A stretch of DNA of 64,000 nucleotides, taken from the NCBI RefSeq assembly GCF_007859275.1, contig NZ_VOHC01000028.1:299539-363538 (forward strand), read 5' to 3'. The position numbers were made by a program, and so were the translations under genes. The notes under the pieces were generated by a model. That model saw nothing but the letters and a program-made list of their open reading frames with translations. It ran no database searches and was not told the origin of the DNA. This document shows, piece after piece, positions 23,559-31,668 of the stretch. Origin of the DNA: Planomicrobium sp. CPCC 101079 (GTDB lineage: Bacteria > Bacillota > Bacilli > Bacillales_A > Planococcaceae). Every line of letters begins with the position of its first letter. Within the stretch, counting starts at the first letter, position 1.

Positions 23559-24752
23559 CTACTGCAATCTAACGAACAATACTTTCAAATAGTCGCCTTC
23601 TTTGAACTCCTTTTGCACACGGAAATCACTTGGCAATGTAAACTCTTCCACAATGCTGTATTTCTTCCCAAGTTCTTTGAATGCTTTATCGATAAATCCT
23701 TTGAACTTTTTCATGCCAAAAGAAGCACTATTTGTCGAAGCGACAATGACACCATTGTCTTCGGTAATCTCGATTGCTTCTTTCATCAGGTTCGTATAGT
23801 CTTTTGCTGTGCTGAACGTATATTTTTTTGAACGCGCAAAGCTTGGCGGATCAAGGATGACCAAATCGAATTTCAATTCTTTGCGCTTTGCATAATTAAA
23901 ATAGTTGAAGACATCCATGACGAGAATGTCATGGCTCTCATAGTCGATTCCATTGACACTGAACTGCTCGATGGTTTTGCTTGAGCTGCGTTTTGCCAAA
24001 TCGACGCTTGTCGTTTTTGCAGCTCCGCCTATTGCTGCAGCAACTGAAAACGCACCCGTATACGAAAAGGTGTTCAACACCGTTTTGCCTTTCGCGTACT
24101 TTTCTTTTATTTTACCGCGTACATCGCGCTGATCGAGGAAAATTCCGGTCATTGCGCCATCGTTCAAATATACGGCGTAATTGACGTTGTTTTCCTTTAC
24201 GATCAGTGGAAAATCCCCGCGCTCGCCCGCCACGAAATCATCTTCTTCAATATATTGCCCTTTTAGATCAAAACGCTTTTTCTGGTATATGCCTTTGAAT
24301 TCCACAAGGTTTTTAAGAGCTGCAACAACTTCCGCTTTAAACGTATAAACCCCTTCACTGTACCAGCTAAGGAGATAATAGCCAGCGAAATAGTCAATCG
24401 TCAATCCGCCGAATCCATCGCCTTCTCCATTAAATACCCGAAAAGCTGTCGTGGCTGCATTGTCAAAAAATGACTGCCGCTTCACAAATGCAGCTGCCAG
24501 TTTTTCCTGGATAAAGCTTTGATCGATCATGTCATGTTCACTGCGCGTCAGCACCCAGCCGTATCCCTTGTTTTGCTTGCCGCAGTAGCCTTTGGCGATA
24601 AAACGCCCCTGCTTATCCGTCAACCGCACAATAGCGCCTTCCGCCCTAATGGATTCTATGTTTTCCACTGATTCCTTCGTGATTAGCGGGTAGCCTTTAA
24701 CAAAGTTCGCTTTAAATTTGTCATTCACTTTTAACGAAATTTCCGGTTTCAT
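23559..24752 (-). CDS. RlmI-like 23S rRNA (cytosine) methyltransferase
   Basis: A 397-residue class I SAM methyltransferase: an N-terminal PUA domain (residues 1-80, KVNDKFKANFVKGYPLI and FIAKGYCGKQNKGYGW), then a RlmI/RlmK-type catalytic domain with TGIFLDQRDVRG, the SAM loop VLNTFSYTGAFSVAAA and LDPPSFARSK. In E. coli RlmI methylates C1962 of 23S rRNA. The start is one of two adjacent ATGs at 24755/24752 behind AGGATGAG; a longer open frame to 24935 overlaps the neighbouring gene and terminator and is not real. Confidence 0.88.
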   Translation of the reverse strand: MKPEISLKVNDKFKANFVKGYPLITKESVENIESIRAEGAIVRLTDKQGRFIAKGYCGKQNKGYGWVLTRSEHDMIDQSFIQEKLAAAFVKRQSFFDNAATTAFRVFNGEGDGFGGLTIDYFAGYYLLSWYSEGVYTFKAEVVAALKNLVEFKGIYQKKRFDLKGQYIEEDDFVAGERGDFPLIVKENNVNYAVYLNDGAMTGIFLDQRDVRGKIKEKYAKGKTVLNTFSYTGAFSVAAAIGGAAKTTSVDLAKRSSSKTIEQFSVNGIDYESHDILVMDVFNYFNYAKRKELKFDLVILDPPSFARSKKYTFSTAKDYTNLMKEAIEITEDNGVIVASTNSASFGMKKFKGFIDKAFKELGKKYSIVEEFTLPSDFRVQKEFKEGDYLKVLFVRLQ

Positions 24753-24859
24753 CATTCTCATCCTATCTGTAGATCCGATTAATCTTATAATCAGTGTAAT
24801 ACAAAGTGCTCTTCTTTTATACCGATTGCTTTTATAGGTTATCGCTGAAGGCTTTTTTC

Positions 24860-24900
24860 CATAAAAAAGCGTTTTGCATTTCTGCAAAACGCCTTTTTTA
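24860..24900. terminator. Terminator of the SpoIIAA-like gene
   Basis: AAAAAAGCGTTTTGC-ATTTCT-GCAAAACGCCTTTTTT; the right arm touches the stop codon of the SpoIIAA-like gene. Confidence 0.88.
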
Positions 24901-25254
24901 TGCTTTGATCCATTCCCAGGCTTCTTCCATCTCATTCAATGGAAAATGCTTAGTTTTGACACTCGGCAAATAGCCGCTCGCATCCGTTAGCCCTTTTAGC
25001 CCTTTGCTGTCGCTCACCACCACCATTTTTGCGTATTGGCTCCATCGCTTCACGTCAATTTTTACTTCTTCAGCTGCAGCTTTGAAAGACGCTCCATCAA
25101 AATCATAAATGACTGCATAAACATTGAATTCCCCGTCTTCTGCAAATTTTTCCTGAATTACTTTATCTAGTTTTTCCATATCTTCTTTTTTGACTTTGCC
25201 GTTCACCTCAACTGCAATCGTACGAGTATCCTTGCTTGGAACTAATGTCAACAT
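24898..25254 (-). CDS. SpoIIAA-like STAS/IAH-fold protein
   Basis: A 118-residue protein of the SpoIIAA-like family (DUF3478 type): TIAVEVNGKVKKEDMEKLDKVI, then FDGASFKAAAEEVKIDVKRW and MVVVSDSKGLKGL, ending FPLNEMEEAWEWIKA. Members share the STAS fold with anti-sigma antagonists but bind lipids or unknown ligands. Single gene with its own terminator. No partner kinase is nearby. Confidence 0.87.
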   Translation of the reverse strand: MLTLVPSKDTRTIAVEVNGKVKKEDMEKLDKVIQEKFAEDGEFNVYAVIYDFDGASFKAAAEEVKIDVKRWSQYAKMVVVSDSKGLKGLTDASGYLPSVKTKHFPLNEMEEAWEWIKA

Positions 25255-25393
25255 GCGTATACTCCTTTCAACTTGGATTCTTACCTTTCTTCTTCCCTAT
25301 CCTTACAGCTTCAAACAAGCATACATTTCACTATTCTTACATGAAGCTGCAGTATATTGCATAAACAATCTTTTGGAATAATGAAAATTGGTG

Positions 25394-25399
25394 TATACT
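25394..25399 (+). promoter_or_regulatory. Probable -10 element of the GntR gene
   Basis: TATACT with TTTTGG 17 nt upstream (25371-25376), 37 bp before the ATG. Only the -10 is convincing. Confidence 0.45.
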
Positions 25400-25435
25400 G
25401 GATGTAGTTTATAAAAGAAGAAAGGGGAAACTGCA

Positions 25436-26098
25436 ATGCCGGTCCCAGTAAATCACCCGAAACCTGTACGTGTTACTGCAAAAGAAAGTGCATACCTGCA
25501 ATTACAGCAATGGATTATAGATGGCACGCTGCAACCCGATGAGAAATTGGTAGATACCGACCTAGCACAGGCTTTGAGCTTAAGCAGAACCCCTATTCGC
25601 GAGGCTCTCCAGCTTCTTGAAGCACAAGGTTTTGTTGAAATGTTTCCAGGCAAGACGACACGTGTGACAAAAGTCCATAAAGAAGATATTGTCCACCTTC
25701 TCCCTCCGGTAGCTGTACTTCAAGCATTGGCAGCGGAACTGGCAATCCCTAATATGGACAGTCAATCGATTGACATGTTAAAAGAAACCAATCGACGATT
25801 CGTTCAGGCGATAAAAGCAAACGACAACTTCTGTGCGCTTAAGATTGACGAAGAGTTCCATCAGTTGATTGTAAACGCTGCACAAAATCCTTACGTGCAT
25901 ACTATGCTTGACCACTTGCAGTCACATGTTAGAAGACAATTTTTCCATAATTCACTGATTCTGACCGCCGGTTCGTATGATACACATAAAAAAATCATTC
26001 GCGCTCTTGAAGAAAAAGATGCCGAAGAAGTTTCGCGTTTGATGAAAGCGAATTGGATCCGAACAATTGACGAACTAACAGCGCCAGCAAATGCTTAA
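25436..26098 (+). CDS. GntR/FCD-family transcriptional regulator
   Basis: A 220-residue regulator. The winged helix (residues 12-75: YLQLQQWIIDGTLQPDEKLVDTDLA, SRTPIREALQLLEAQGFV) is followed by an all-helical FCD ligand domain with the metal-binding Asp/His pattern (KIDEEFHQLI, then DTHKKIIRALEEKDAEE). FCD regulators sense organic acids or sugars and repress neighbouring catabolic operons, but the gene stands alone here, convergent with brnQ. The start follows AAAGGGG. Confidence 0.88.
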   Translation: MPVPVNHPKPVRVTAKESAYLQLQQWIIDGTLQPDEKLVDTDLAQALSLSRTPIREALQLLEAQGFVEMFPGKTTRVTKVHKEDIVHLLPPVAVLQALAAELAIPNMDSQSIDMLKETNRRFVQAIKANDNFCALKIDEEFHQLIVNAAQNPYVHTMLDHLQSHVRRQFFHNSLILTAGSYDTHKKIIRALEEKDAEEVSRLMKANWIRTIDELTAPANA

Positions 26099-26103
26099 CC
26101 AAT

Positions 26104-26153
26104 AGAAAAAAGCTGTTCTAAAAGCTCTTATGCTTTTAGGACAGCTTTTTATT
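26104..26153. terminator. Intrinsic terminator of the GntR gene
   Basis: AAAAAGCTGTTCTAAAAGC-TCTTAT-GCTTTTAGGACAGCTTTTT, long stem with T-run. Confidence 0.92.
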
Positions 26154-26196
26154 TTGAAGCCAAGCTGATTTTTCAACCTGACCTTTTTAAATGGAA

Positions 26197-27567
26197 TTAC
26201 ATTTCGTTTTGTGCAGCCCGTGTACGCGTACTTTTTCCAAGATTCGCGATAACACCTGTAACAGCAATTACGATAAGGACTGGGAGGAACCAGCCAAGCC
26301 CACTATTGTAGAACGGAAGCACAGACGCATAAAAGTCGATGATTGCCTGCAACCAAGCAGGGTTTGCAACTCCTAATAAAGCAGTCAATGTTTTCAATCC
26401 ATCAATGAGGCTGATCAGGAAAGTCACTGCGATAACCGAGACATAAACGAGACGGTGATGCTTGAACAATGGCGATAAAAATGCCAGTATGATCAACGCA
26501 ATCGCCAATGGATACAACAGCATCAAAACTGGGATGGAATACGTGATGATGTTAGACAATCCAGCATTTGCGACAATCAAAGAAAATAGTGTGAAAATCA
26601 CGACATAAACTTTATAACTAATGCGCGGGGTAAGTTTGTTGAAAAACTCAGATGTTGCCACCGTTAATCCGATAGCTGTTGTCAAACAAGCTAACGTTAT
26701 AATGATTGCAAGCAACACTGCCCCGAAAGTTCCAAAATAATAAGACGAAGCTTCACTTAACACCGGCCCGCCTGTATCGAACAAACCGAACACACCTGTA
26801 CTAGTTGCTCCCAGATAGGCGATTCCGACATACACTAAAGCCAGCAAGCCTACCGCCACAACTCCGCTCTTCATAGTTGCCGATAGGATGCCTTGCGGGG
26901 ACTTGATGCCCATTTTGCGGACAGTTGAAATGACAATAATTCCAAACACCAATGAAGCAAGTGCATCCATTGTGTTGTATCCTTCGGTGAAACCCTTTAA
27001 AAACGCTCCGCTTGAGTACATTTCCTGTGGAGCTTCCATTCCACCTAACGGCTTCAAAATAACCATTACCAACAACAACAGTAATGCCAATAAGATTGCA
27101 GGTGATAGGAATTTCCCAATGTTGTCGACCATTTTAGATGGGTTTAGCGAAAGCCAAAGTGAAATTCCGAAAAAAACAAGCGAGAAGATAAATAGACCTG
27201 TCGTCATGGAAGCCCCGCCAACAAATGGTGCAATTCCAATATCGTAAGCGACGGCACCTGTTCTTGGAAGCGCAAAAAACGGGCCTATTGTCAAATAAAG
27301 CACGGCTGTAAAGATTAATCCAAACATAGGATGAACCCGTCCAGCAAGATCTTGCAAATCATCGCTCTTTGAATAGCCGATCGCCAAAATTCCAAGCAAT
27401 GGCAAGCCAGCTCCTGTAACTAGAAATCCTGCTACCGCTACCCACACATTTGTTCCTGCATATTGTCCAAGCTGCGCTGGAAAAATTAAATTGCCTGCTC
27501 CAAAAAATAAAGCAAACAACATCATTCCTACTACAGCATAAGATTTAAAGGATAATTTTGTATCCAT
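26197..27567 (-). CDS. brnQ: Branched-chain amino acid carrier, BrnQ family
   Basis: A 456-residue LIVCS-family symporter with about 12 membrane spans. The N-terminal signature MMLFALFFGAGNLIFPAQLGQYAG is diagnostic. Imports leucine, isoleucine and valine with Na+ or H+. The ATG at 27567 lies behind a purine-rich GGAAGGGGAAAGGG; an in-frame ATG at 27606 lacks a site. Monocistronic. I found no convincing CodY box or T-box upstream, only a short inverted repeat at 27677-27692. Confidence 0.92.
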   Translation of the reverse strand: MDTKLSFKSYAVVGMMLFALFFGAGNLIFPAQLGQYAGTNVWVAVAGFLVTGAGLPLLGILAIGYSKSDDLQDLAGRVHPMFGLIFTAVLYLTIGPFFALPRTGAVAYDIGIAPFVGGASMTTGLFIFSLVFFGISLWLSLNPSKMVDNIGKFLSPAILLALLLLLVMVILKPLGGMEAPQEMYSSGAFLKGFTEGYNTMDALASLVFGIIVISTVRKMGIKSPQGILSATMKSGVVAVGLLALVYVGIAYLGATSTGVFGLFDTGGPVLSEASSYYFGTFGAVLLAIIITLACLTTAIGLTVATSEFFNKLTPRISYKVYVVIFTLFSLIVANAGLSNIITYSIPVLMLLYPLAIALIILAFLSPLFKHHRLVYVSVIAVTFLISLIDGLKTLTALLGVANPAWLQAIIDFYASVLPFYNSGLGWFLPVLIVIAVTGVIANLGKSTRTRAAQNEM

Positions 27568-27676
27568 CTTGCCCTTTCCCCTTCCTGTACCTGCACAATG
27601 TTCCAATAAATAATTTGAACATTATGATTTCACTATAACTGATTTTTCCACGAATTAAGGTATGCAATATATCACA

Positions 27677-27692
27677 AATGTAATCATACATT
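27677..27692. promoter_or_regulatory. Inverted repeat upstream of brnQ
   Basis: AATGTA-ATCA-TACATT, 6-bp arms, about 110 bp before the brnQ ATG. A possible operator; the surrounding sequence is very AT-rich, so chance is not excluded. Confidence 0.3.
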
Positions 27693-27825
27693 ATTTCAAA
27701 CTAAAAGCAACAAAAAAAACTCGATTTATTTAAAAAATCTGCTTATTTTGGAAAGAAAAAATACTTTTGATGCTTTTTCGATATAATTTATGATTAAGTG
27801 AACGTGCTATGAACTAAAATAGCAA

Positions 27826-27861
27826 CAAAAAAACAGGTCTGCCAAAAAGGCAAACCTGCAG
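27826..27861 (-). terminator. Terminator of the SDR dehydrogenase gene
   Basis: Minus-strand CAGGTTTGCC-TTTTT-GGCAGACCTG then TTTTTTT, right after the stop. Confidence 0.9.
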
Positions 27862-27862
27862 G

Positions 27863-28639
27863 TTATTTTAGTTGAGACGGGTAAAGCGTCATCCCGGCAT
27901 CTACAAACAAGCTTGCGCCGGTTACATAATCGGCTTCAGAAGATGCAAGCCAAGCGACCGCTGATGCGATTTGATCGGGATGCCCAATTTGCTTCATCGG
28001 AATTTTCCCCAAGGTTTTTTCCTTCTCCTCGGGCGTTTCTTTGTCTGTCCGATTGGCAGGGGTTTGAATCGTTCCGGGACCTACTGCATTAATGCGGATA
28101 CCCCGTTCCGCATATTCCAAAGCCAATGCTTCTGTCATCATTTTCAGCCCGGCTTTTGATACGCTATAAGGCACCCCTTCTATTTGCGGAATGGTCTGGT
28201 GGACACTTGTGATGTTAATGATGCTTCCTTTGATTTCTTTGCCCAACATATATTGAAGCACTTCGCGGCTGGCAATAAATGCGCCCGTTAAATTGACATC
28301 AAGAATACGCTGCCATAGTTCCAGGGTCAATTCTTCTGAAGGCGAGTTTTCGCCAAAACCGGTATTATTCACCAGCACATCGATTGAACCAAATTTTTCG
28401 TGCGCTGCCTCCACAAGCTTCCGGATACCGCTCTCAGTTGATACATCCGCTTCTACCGTTATGGCTTGCCCGCCATTTGCCTGGATTTTCTCCACGGTAT
28501 CATTGGCGCCTTCTGCATCCGTATGATAATCAACTACTACGTTCATCTTTTCCTGGCCAAACCGTTCGGCAATGCCTTTGCCGATTCCTTTAGAAGCACC
28601 TGTTACAATCGCTGTTTTCCCTGCCAAATCTGGATACAT
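27863..28639 (-). CDS. SDR-family glucose 1-dehydrogenase
   Basis: A 258-residue short-chain dehydrogenase closely resembling Bacillus glucose 1-dehydrogenases (N-terminus MYPDLAGKTAIVTGASKGIG, end VTGASLFVDAGMTLYP). Cofactor motif TGASKGIG, active-site Ser in NITSVHQ and YxxxK as YSVSK are all present. It would oxidise beta-D-glucose to gluconolactone with NAD(P)+. It starts 26 nt after the DUF2971 gene stop and likely shares that transcript. A related SDR specificity cannot be excluded. Confidence 0.85.
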   Translation of the reverse strand: MYPDLAGKTAIVTGASKGIGKGIAERFGQEKMNVVVDYHTDAEGANDTVEKIQANGGQAITVEADVSTESGIRKLVEAAHEKFGSIDVLVNNTGFGENSPSEELTLELWQRILDVNLTGAFIASREVLQYMLGKEIKGSIINITSVHQTIPQIEGVPYSVSKAGLKMMTEALALEYAERGIRINAVGPGTIQTPANRTDKETPEEKEKTLGKIPMKQIGHPDQIASAVAWLASSEADYVTGASLFVDAGMTLYPSQLK

Positions 28640-28665
28640 TCAACCACTCCTTCAGATAGTTGGAT

Positions 28666-29580
28666 TTAGTAACGGAGCGCTGCCACAGATTTACTGATGC
28701 TGACATGCTCCAAATCATAACCTTTCCATTTCAAATAATGCTCCATTCCGCTTTTGGCGATGTCCACATTGTTCTTGGGGCCGATCGTAATATGGCTGAT
28801 CGGCAGCCTCGATTGAAAATCAACTGTAATATAAGGGATGATGACGCCATTTTGCGCACGGAATTGGACATCCGGCTGCTTGTCGCTTTTTCTGCTCATC
28901 AAAGCAATCCGGTATTCTTCCTCACTTTTAAATGCCGGATCTTTAAAAAATACTGCACACGAAGCAATCAAGGAAAAGAAATGCTCAGGCAACGCTTTTT
29001 TTATTTCATCTATTTCATAAGGCTCCACTAATTCAAACGTTTTCAGCAGCAACTCGACCAAAACCTCTTCCTGTTCCTGCCTGCCATACATAACGTAGCC
29101 ATGGAGCATCGGACCAATGGAAAATCCACTCACTCGTTGAAAAAGCTGTTCAGCAGAAAACCCGATATTATAACCTTCCCCTTTAGCGTAGTTATACCAA
29201 AGCGCGAGTGAATCTTGCGAGTGCGATAATGAAAAAATATAAACTTCAAATCCATTTTCTTTTACTTCTTCGATGAACTGGCCCATAATCCGTACGACTT
29301 CACGGATATACAGCCGCCATAATGGAGTATGTTTTTGGTTTTCCAACTTTTTTACAACAAATTCTAGAACTTTAGAAAAATAAACTAGTTCACTCGAGTC
29401 ATTCAAAAAGGTCCCTTTGCTCATCCACAACTGATTGGTTTCCATCATTCCCATCAAACTTGGAAGGCCCGTATAATGATAAAGGGTCTGCTCAGTTTCA
29501 TGCACTTTCCTGATCTGCTTCTCGACATTGTCCCGGAACTGTTGTTCAAGCACTTCTGCCAATGCTATACTCTCCGCCAT
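28666..29580 (-). CDS. DUF2971 protein
   Basis: A 304-residue protein with the DUF2971 signature: YHYTGLPSLMGMMETNQLWMSK near residue 35, FLNDSSELVYF, and FSLSHSQDSLALWYNYAKGEGYNIGF in the middle. Members have no known biochemistry, and the family has been noted near defence or toxin loci, but here the neighbours are metabolic. The ATG at 29580 is preceded by GGAGAGGGG; an earlier ATG starts within that run. It is upstream of the glucose dehydrogenase gene on one transcript. Confidence 0.82.
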   Translation of the reverse strand: MAESIALAEVLEQQFRDNVEKQIRKVHETEQTLYHYTGLPSLMGMMETNQLWMSKGTFLNDSSELVYFSKVLEFVVKKLENQKHTPLWRLYIREVVRIMGQFIEEVKENGFEVYIFSLSHSQDSLALWYNYAKGEGYNIGFSAEQLFQRVSGFSIGPMLHGYVMYGRQEQEEVLVELLLKTFELVEPYEIDEIKKALPEHFFSLIASCAVFFKDPAFKSEEEYRIALMSRKSDKQPDVQFRAQNGVIIPYITVDFQSRLPISHITIGPKNNVDIAKSGMEHYLKWKGYDLEHVSISKSVAALRY

Positions 29581-29665
29581 GCCGCAGCCCCTCTCCATAA
29601 AAGATAAGAAACCGGTTTTTCCTTTTTATTCCCGCTTGCCGCCTATTCAAACTGCAAGGGGAAAA

Positions 29666-30358
29666 TCATTGTAGATTAGTCGGTTGCCTTTCTTCCATCG
29701 GTTGGACGATAACAAACCCTTCTCCTTTGAATTCCATTTGAATCGATTCTCCGCTGCCGCGCCCGACTAATGTCCTGAAACTCACATCTGTGCGAAATTC
29801 CGGCGTCAAGTTGCCAGACCAAGCAACGGTAGCATTGGGGTCGGTTATGACCGGTTCACCAGGGCGCACAAGTAATGTCAACGGTTCGTAATGAGAGGTG
29901 ATGGCAACTCTTCCCTTTCCCGACAAAGCTATATTGAACAAGCCGCCTGCCATCATGCCCGCTACTTTTCTCATCAATTTGATATCCCATTCAACACTCG
30001 GTTCAAAAGCCAGCAAATCATTGCCATTCACCGTAAGTGTTTCGTTATTCAGGTGGAAGATCGTAATTTTCTTTCCCTGATCCGCCAAATACAACCGGCC
30101 ACGGCCTGTCGCTTTCATTAATGGAACGCCTTCTCCAGTTAACGCTTTTTTGAACATCTGGCCAACGCCATGTTCAAACATCCGCTCCCGTTCAAATTTG
30201 ATCTGGCCTGTATAAGAAATCATCGAGCCAGCCTTCGCCCATACAAGATCAGTTAAGTTGACTTCCAGAATTCTCGGGGTCTCCAGTTCAAAATAGTCGT
30301 TTTCCTGCTCATCTTGTTTTGTCTTCTGGATAAATTCGTTGAGTGTGTATTCGCCCAT
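29666..30358 (-). CDS. AIM24-family (TIGR00266-like) protein
   Basis: A 230-residue beta-rich protein of the AIM24 family: NLTDLVWAKAGSMISYTGQIKFER, GRGRLYLADQGKKITIFHLN and the Gly-rich C-terminal LVGRGSGESIQMEFKGEGFVIVQP broken by no gaps. The family is named for a yeast mitochondrial protein; its bacterial role is unclear. The ATG at 30358 lies 8 nt after GGAGG. A SigW-type promoter lies directly upstream, inside the end of the LysE gene, so it probably belongs to the envelope-stress regulon. Confidence 0.85.
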   Translation of the reverse strand: MGEYTLNEFIQKTKQDEQENDYFELETPRILEVNLTDLVWAKAGSMISYTGQIKFERERMFEHGVGQMFKKALTGEGVPLMKATGRGRLYLADQGKKITIFHLNNETLTVNGNDLLAFEPSVEWDIKLMRKVAGMMAGGLFNIALSGKGRVAITSHYEPLTLLVRPGEPVITDPNATVAWSGNLTPEFRTDVSFRTLVGRGSGESIQMEFKGEGFVIVQPMEERQPTNLQ

Positions 30359-30388
30359 TCCCTCTTCCTCCATTCGCGTTTTCTATCA

Positions 30389-30414
30389 TACGGTTGGAAA
30401 TTCAGAAAGTTTCA
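30389..30414 (-). promoter_or_regulatory. SigW-type promoter before the AIM24 gene
   Basis: Minus-strand TGAAAC (30409-30414), exactly 16 nt, CGTA (30389-30392). Identical in -35, spacing and -10 to the sigW autoregulatory promoter at 58604-58629. The -35 overlaps the last codons of the LysE gene. Confidence 0.8.
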
Positions 30415-31070
30415 ACTACCATTTTGTATAAAACCATTGTCGCCCGCCAACCAAATGACAGACCGAAAAGAATCAAAGCCAAACCGGCAGCGACCGAGAA
30501 CCATTTCATGAATTGGTCTCCTACAAACCCTTTGCTAAAATGGACAGAACTTGCCACGAAAATGTCCCAGATTGCAATGCCTATGAAAATGCTCCCGCTG
30601 TACAATAAAACCTTTTCTCCGCTTAGAGTTTGTAAACTCTTTGCTAAGACAGCTCCATAAATACCTATCCAAAAAACAATACTCATTGGATTAGATATTG
30701 CAATCGCAAATCCGGCAAGGTACGATCCCAATAAAGAATCTACTTTCTTCAGGGTTCCCAATTTGATTTCAAGTGTTTGAAAAGCATCAAGAATGCTGCT
30801 AATGCCTAAATAAATCAATACAATGAAACCGAGTATCCAGATGGCCAATTGAGCAAACTGTCCTGTTAGGAAATTCGTGATGCCAAAATAGATTAGCAGC
30901 ATCATAACAACATCAGCTGACATTCCCCCCAGACCGACAAGCCAGCTTCGTAAAAACCCACTTCGCATCCCTCTTTTGATCATTTCAATCGTAAGGGCAC
31001 CGACTGGAATTGCTAAAGAAAATCCTAACACAATAAAGCTGAACAGTTCGCTTATCATGTTAATACCCAT
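30402..31070 (-). CDS. LysE/RhtB-family exporter
   Basis: A 222-residue membrane protein with six hydrophobic segments and the family's N-terminal signature GFSLAIPVGALTIEMIKRGM, plus SNPMSIVFWIGIYG in the middle. Members export lysine, arginine, threonine or related amines. The start is uncertain: ATG at 31070 or four codons later at 31058, neither with a strong ribosome binding site. Upstream of the AIM24 gene, which has its own promoter. Confidence 0.85.
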   Translation of the reverse strand: MGINMISELFSFIVLGFSLAIPVGALTIEMIKRGMRSGFLRSWLVGLGGMSADVVMMLLIYFGITNFLTGQFAQLAIWILGFIVLIYLGISSILDAFQTLEIKLGTLKKVDSLLGSYLAGFAIAISNPMSIVFWIGIYGAVLAKSLQTLSGEKVLLYSGSIFIGIAIWDIFVASSVHFSKGFVGDQFMKWFSVAAGLALILFGLSFGWRATMVLYKMVVETF

Positions 31071-31212
31071 TTTGGTATTTTTTTGATATTAATAATATAC
31101 CTTTAATCTTTATTTAAGAAACAATTCTAGTTTTTTGGATAAAACTTACTATTAACGCTTCTTGCCCCATTTGCTGTAAAATAGAAAGTGAAAGAACGAC
31201 TGTTTCAAATGA

Positions 31213-31257
31213 TGGGAATAGCCGTCCCTCCTTATGGGGAGGCGGCTATTCCTTTTT
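31213..31257 (+). terminator. Strong intrinsic terminator in the cidA leader
   Basis: GGAATAGCCG-TCCCTCC-TTAT-GGGGAGG-CGGCTATTCC followed by TTTTTAT. A nearly uninterrupted 17-bp stem between the apparent promoter region (about 31150-31180) and the cidA start at 31293. Confidence 0.85.
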
Positions 31258-31292
31258 ATAGTTTAATGCAAATTAACGGAAGGCTGCGATTG

Positions 31293-31667
31293 ATGATGAA
31301 ATTTGCCATCATTTTTATTCAAATTATTGTATTATACGGCATCTATTTGATAGGAGAAGAAATACGGACGTTGTTTCGCTTGCCGCTCCCTGGGAGCATT
31401 ATCGGTTTTCTTCTTTTGTTCACCGCTTTAATGCTAAAAATCTATCCGCTTCGCTGGATTGAATCCGGAGCTCATTTTTTGTTGGCATTTTTATCGTTGT
31501 ATTTCATACCGGCAACAGTGGGAGCAATGGAATATGGAGAGGTTTTTACCGGCAAAGGAGTTTGGTTGATCGCCATCGTATTAGTCAGCACGTTAATCAC
31601 GATGGCGGTTTCAGGACTCCTTAGCCAATGGGCAAGCCGTTCGGCGGATCAAAGGAGGGGCAGTTGA
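31293..31667 (+). CDS. CidA/LrgA-family holin-like protein
   Basis: A 124-residue membrane protein with four hydrophobic segments and the CidA/LrgA core RLPLPGSIIGFLLLFTALMLK. Family members work with a CidB/LrgB partner in murein hydrolase export, pyruvate uptake or programmed lysis. The most likely start is ATG 31293 (or the next ATG) behind GGAAGG; a longer frame from GTG 31188 would run through a terminator hairpin. Its stop is one base from the start of the cidB-like gene. Confidence 0.88.
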   Translation: MMKFAIIFIQIIVLYGIYLIGEEIRTLFRLPLPGSIIGFLLLFTALMLKIYPLRWIESGAHFLLAFLSLYFIPATVGAMEYGEVFTGKGVWLIAIVLVSTLITMAVSGLLSQWASRSADQRRGS

Positions 31668-31668
31668 T

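Noticed and set aside
24753..24935. Long N-terminal extension of the RlmI-like methyltransferase
   Set aside because: It overlaps the terminator and the end of the neighbouring gene, reads as low-complexity basic sequence, and has no start site. The PUA domain begins right at the internal ATG.
27607..27860. CodY or T-box control of brnQ
   Set aside because: No T-box sequence and no convincing match to the CodY palindrome; only a short AT-rich inverted repeat was found.
31188..31292. N-terminal extension of the CidA-like frame from GTG 31188
   Set aside because: It lacks a ribosome binding site, is not membrane-like, and would be translated through a strong terminator hairpin.
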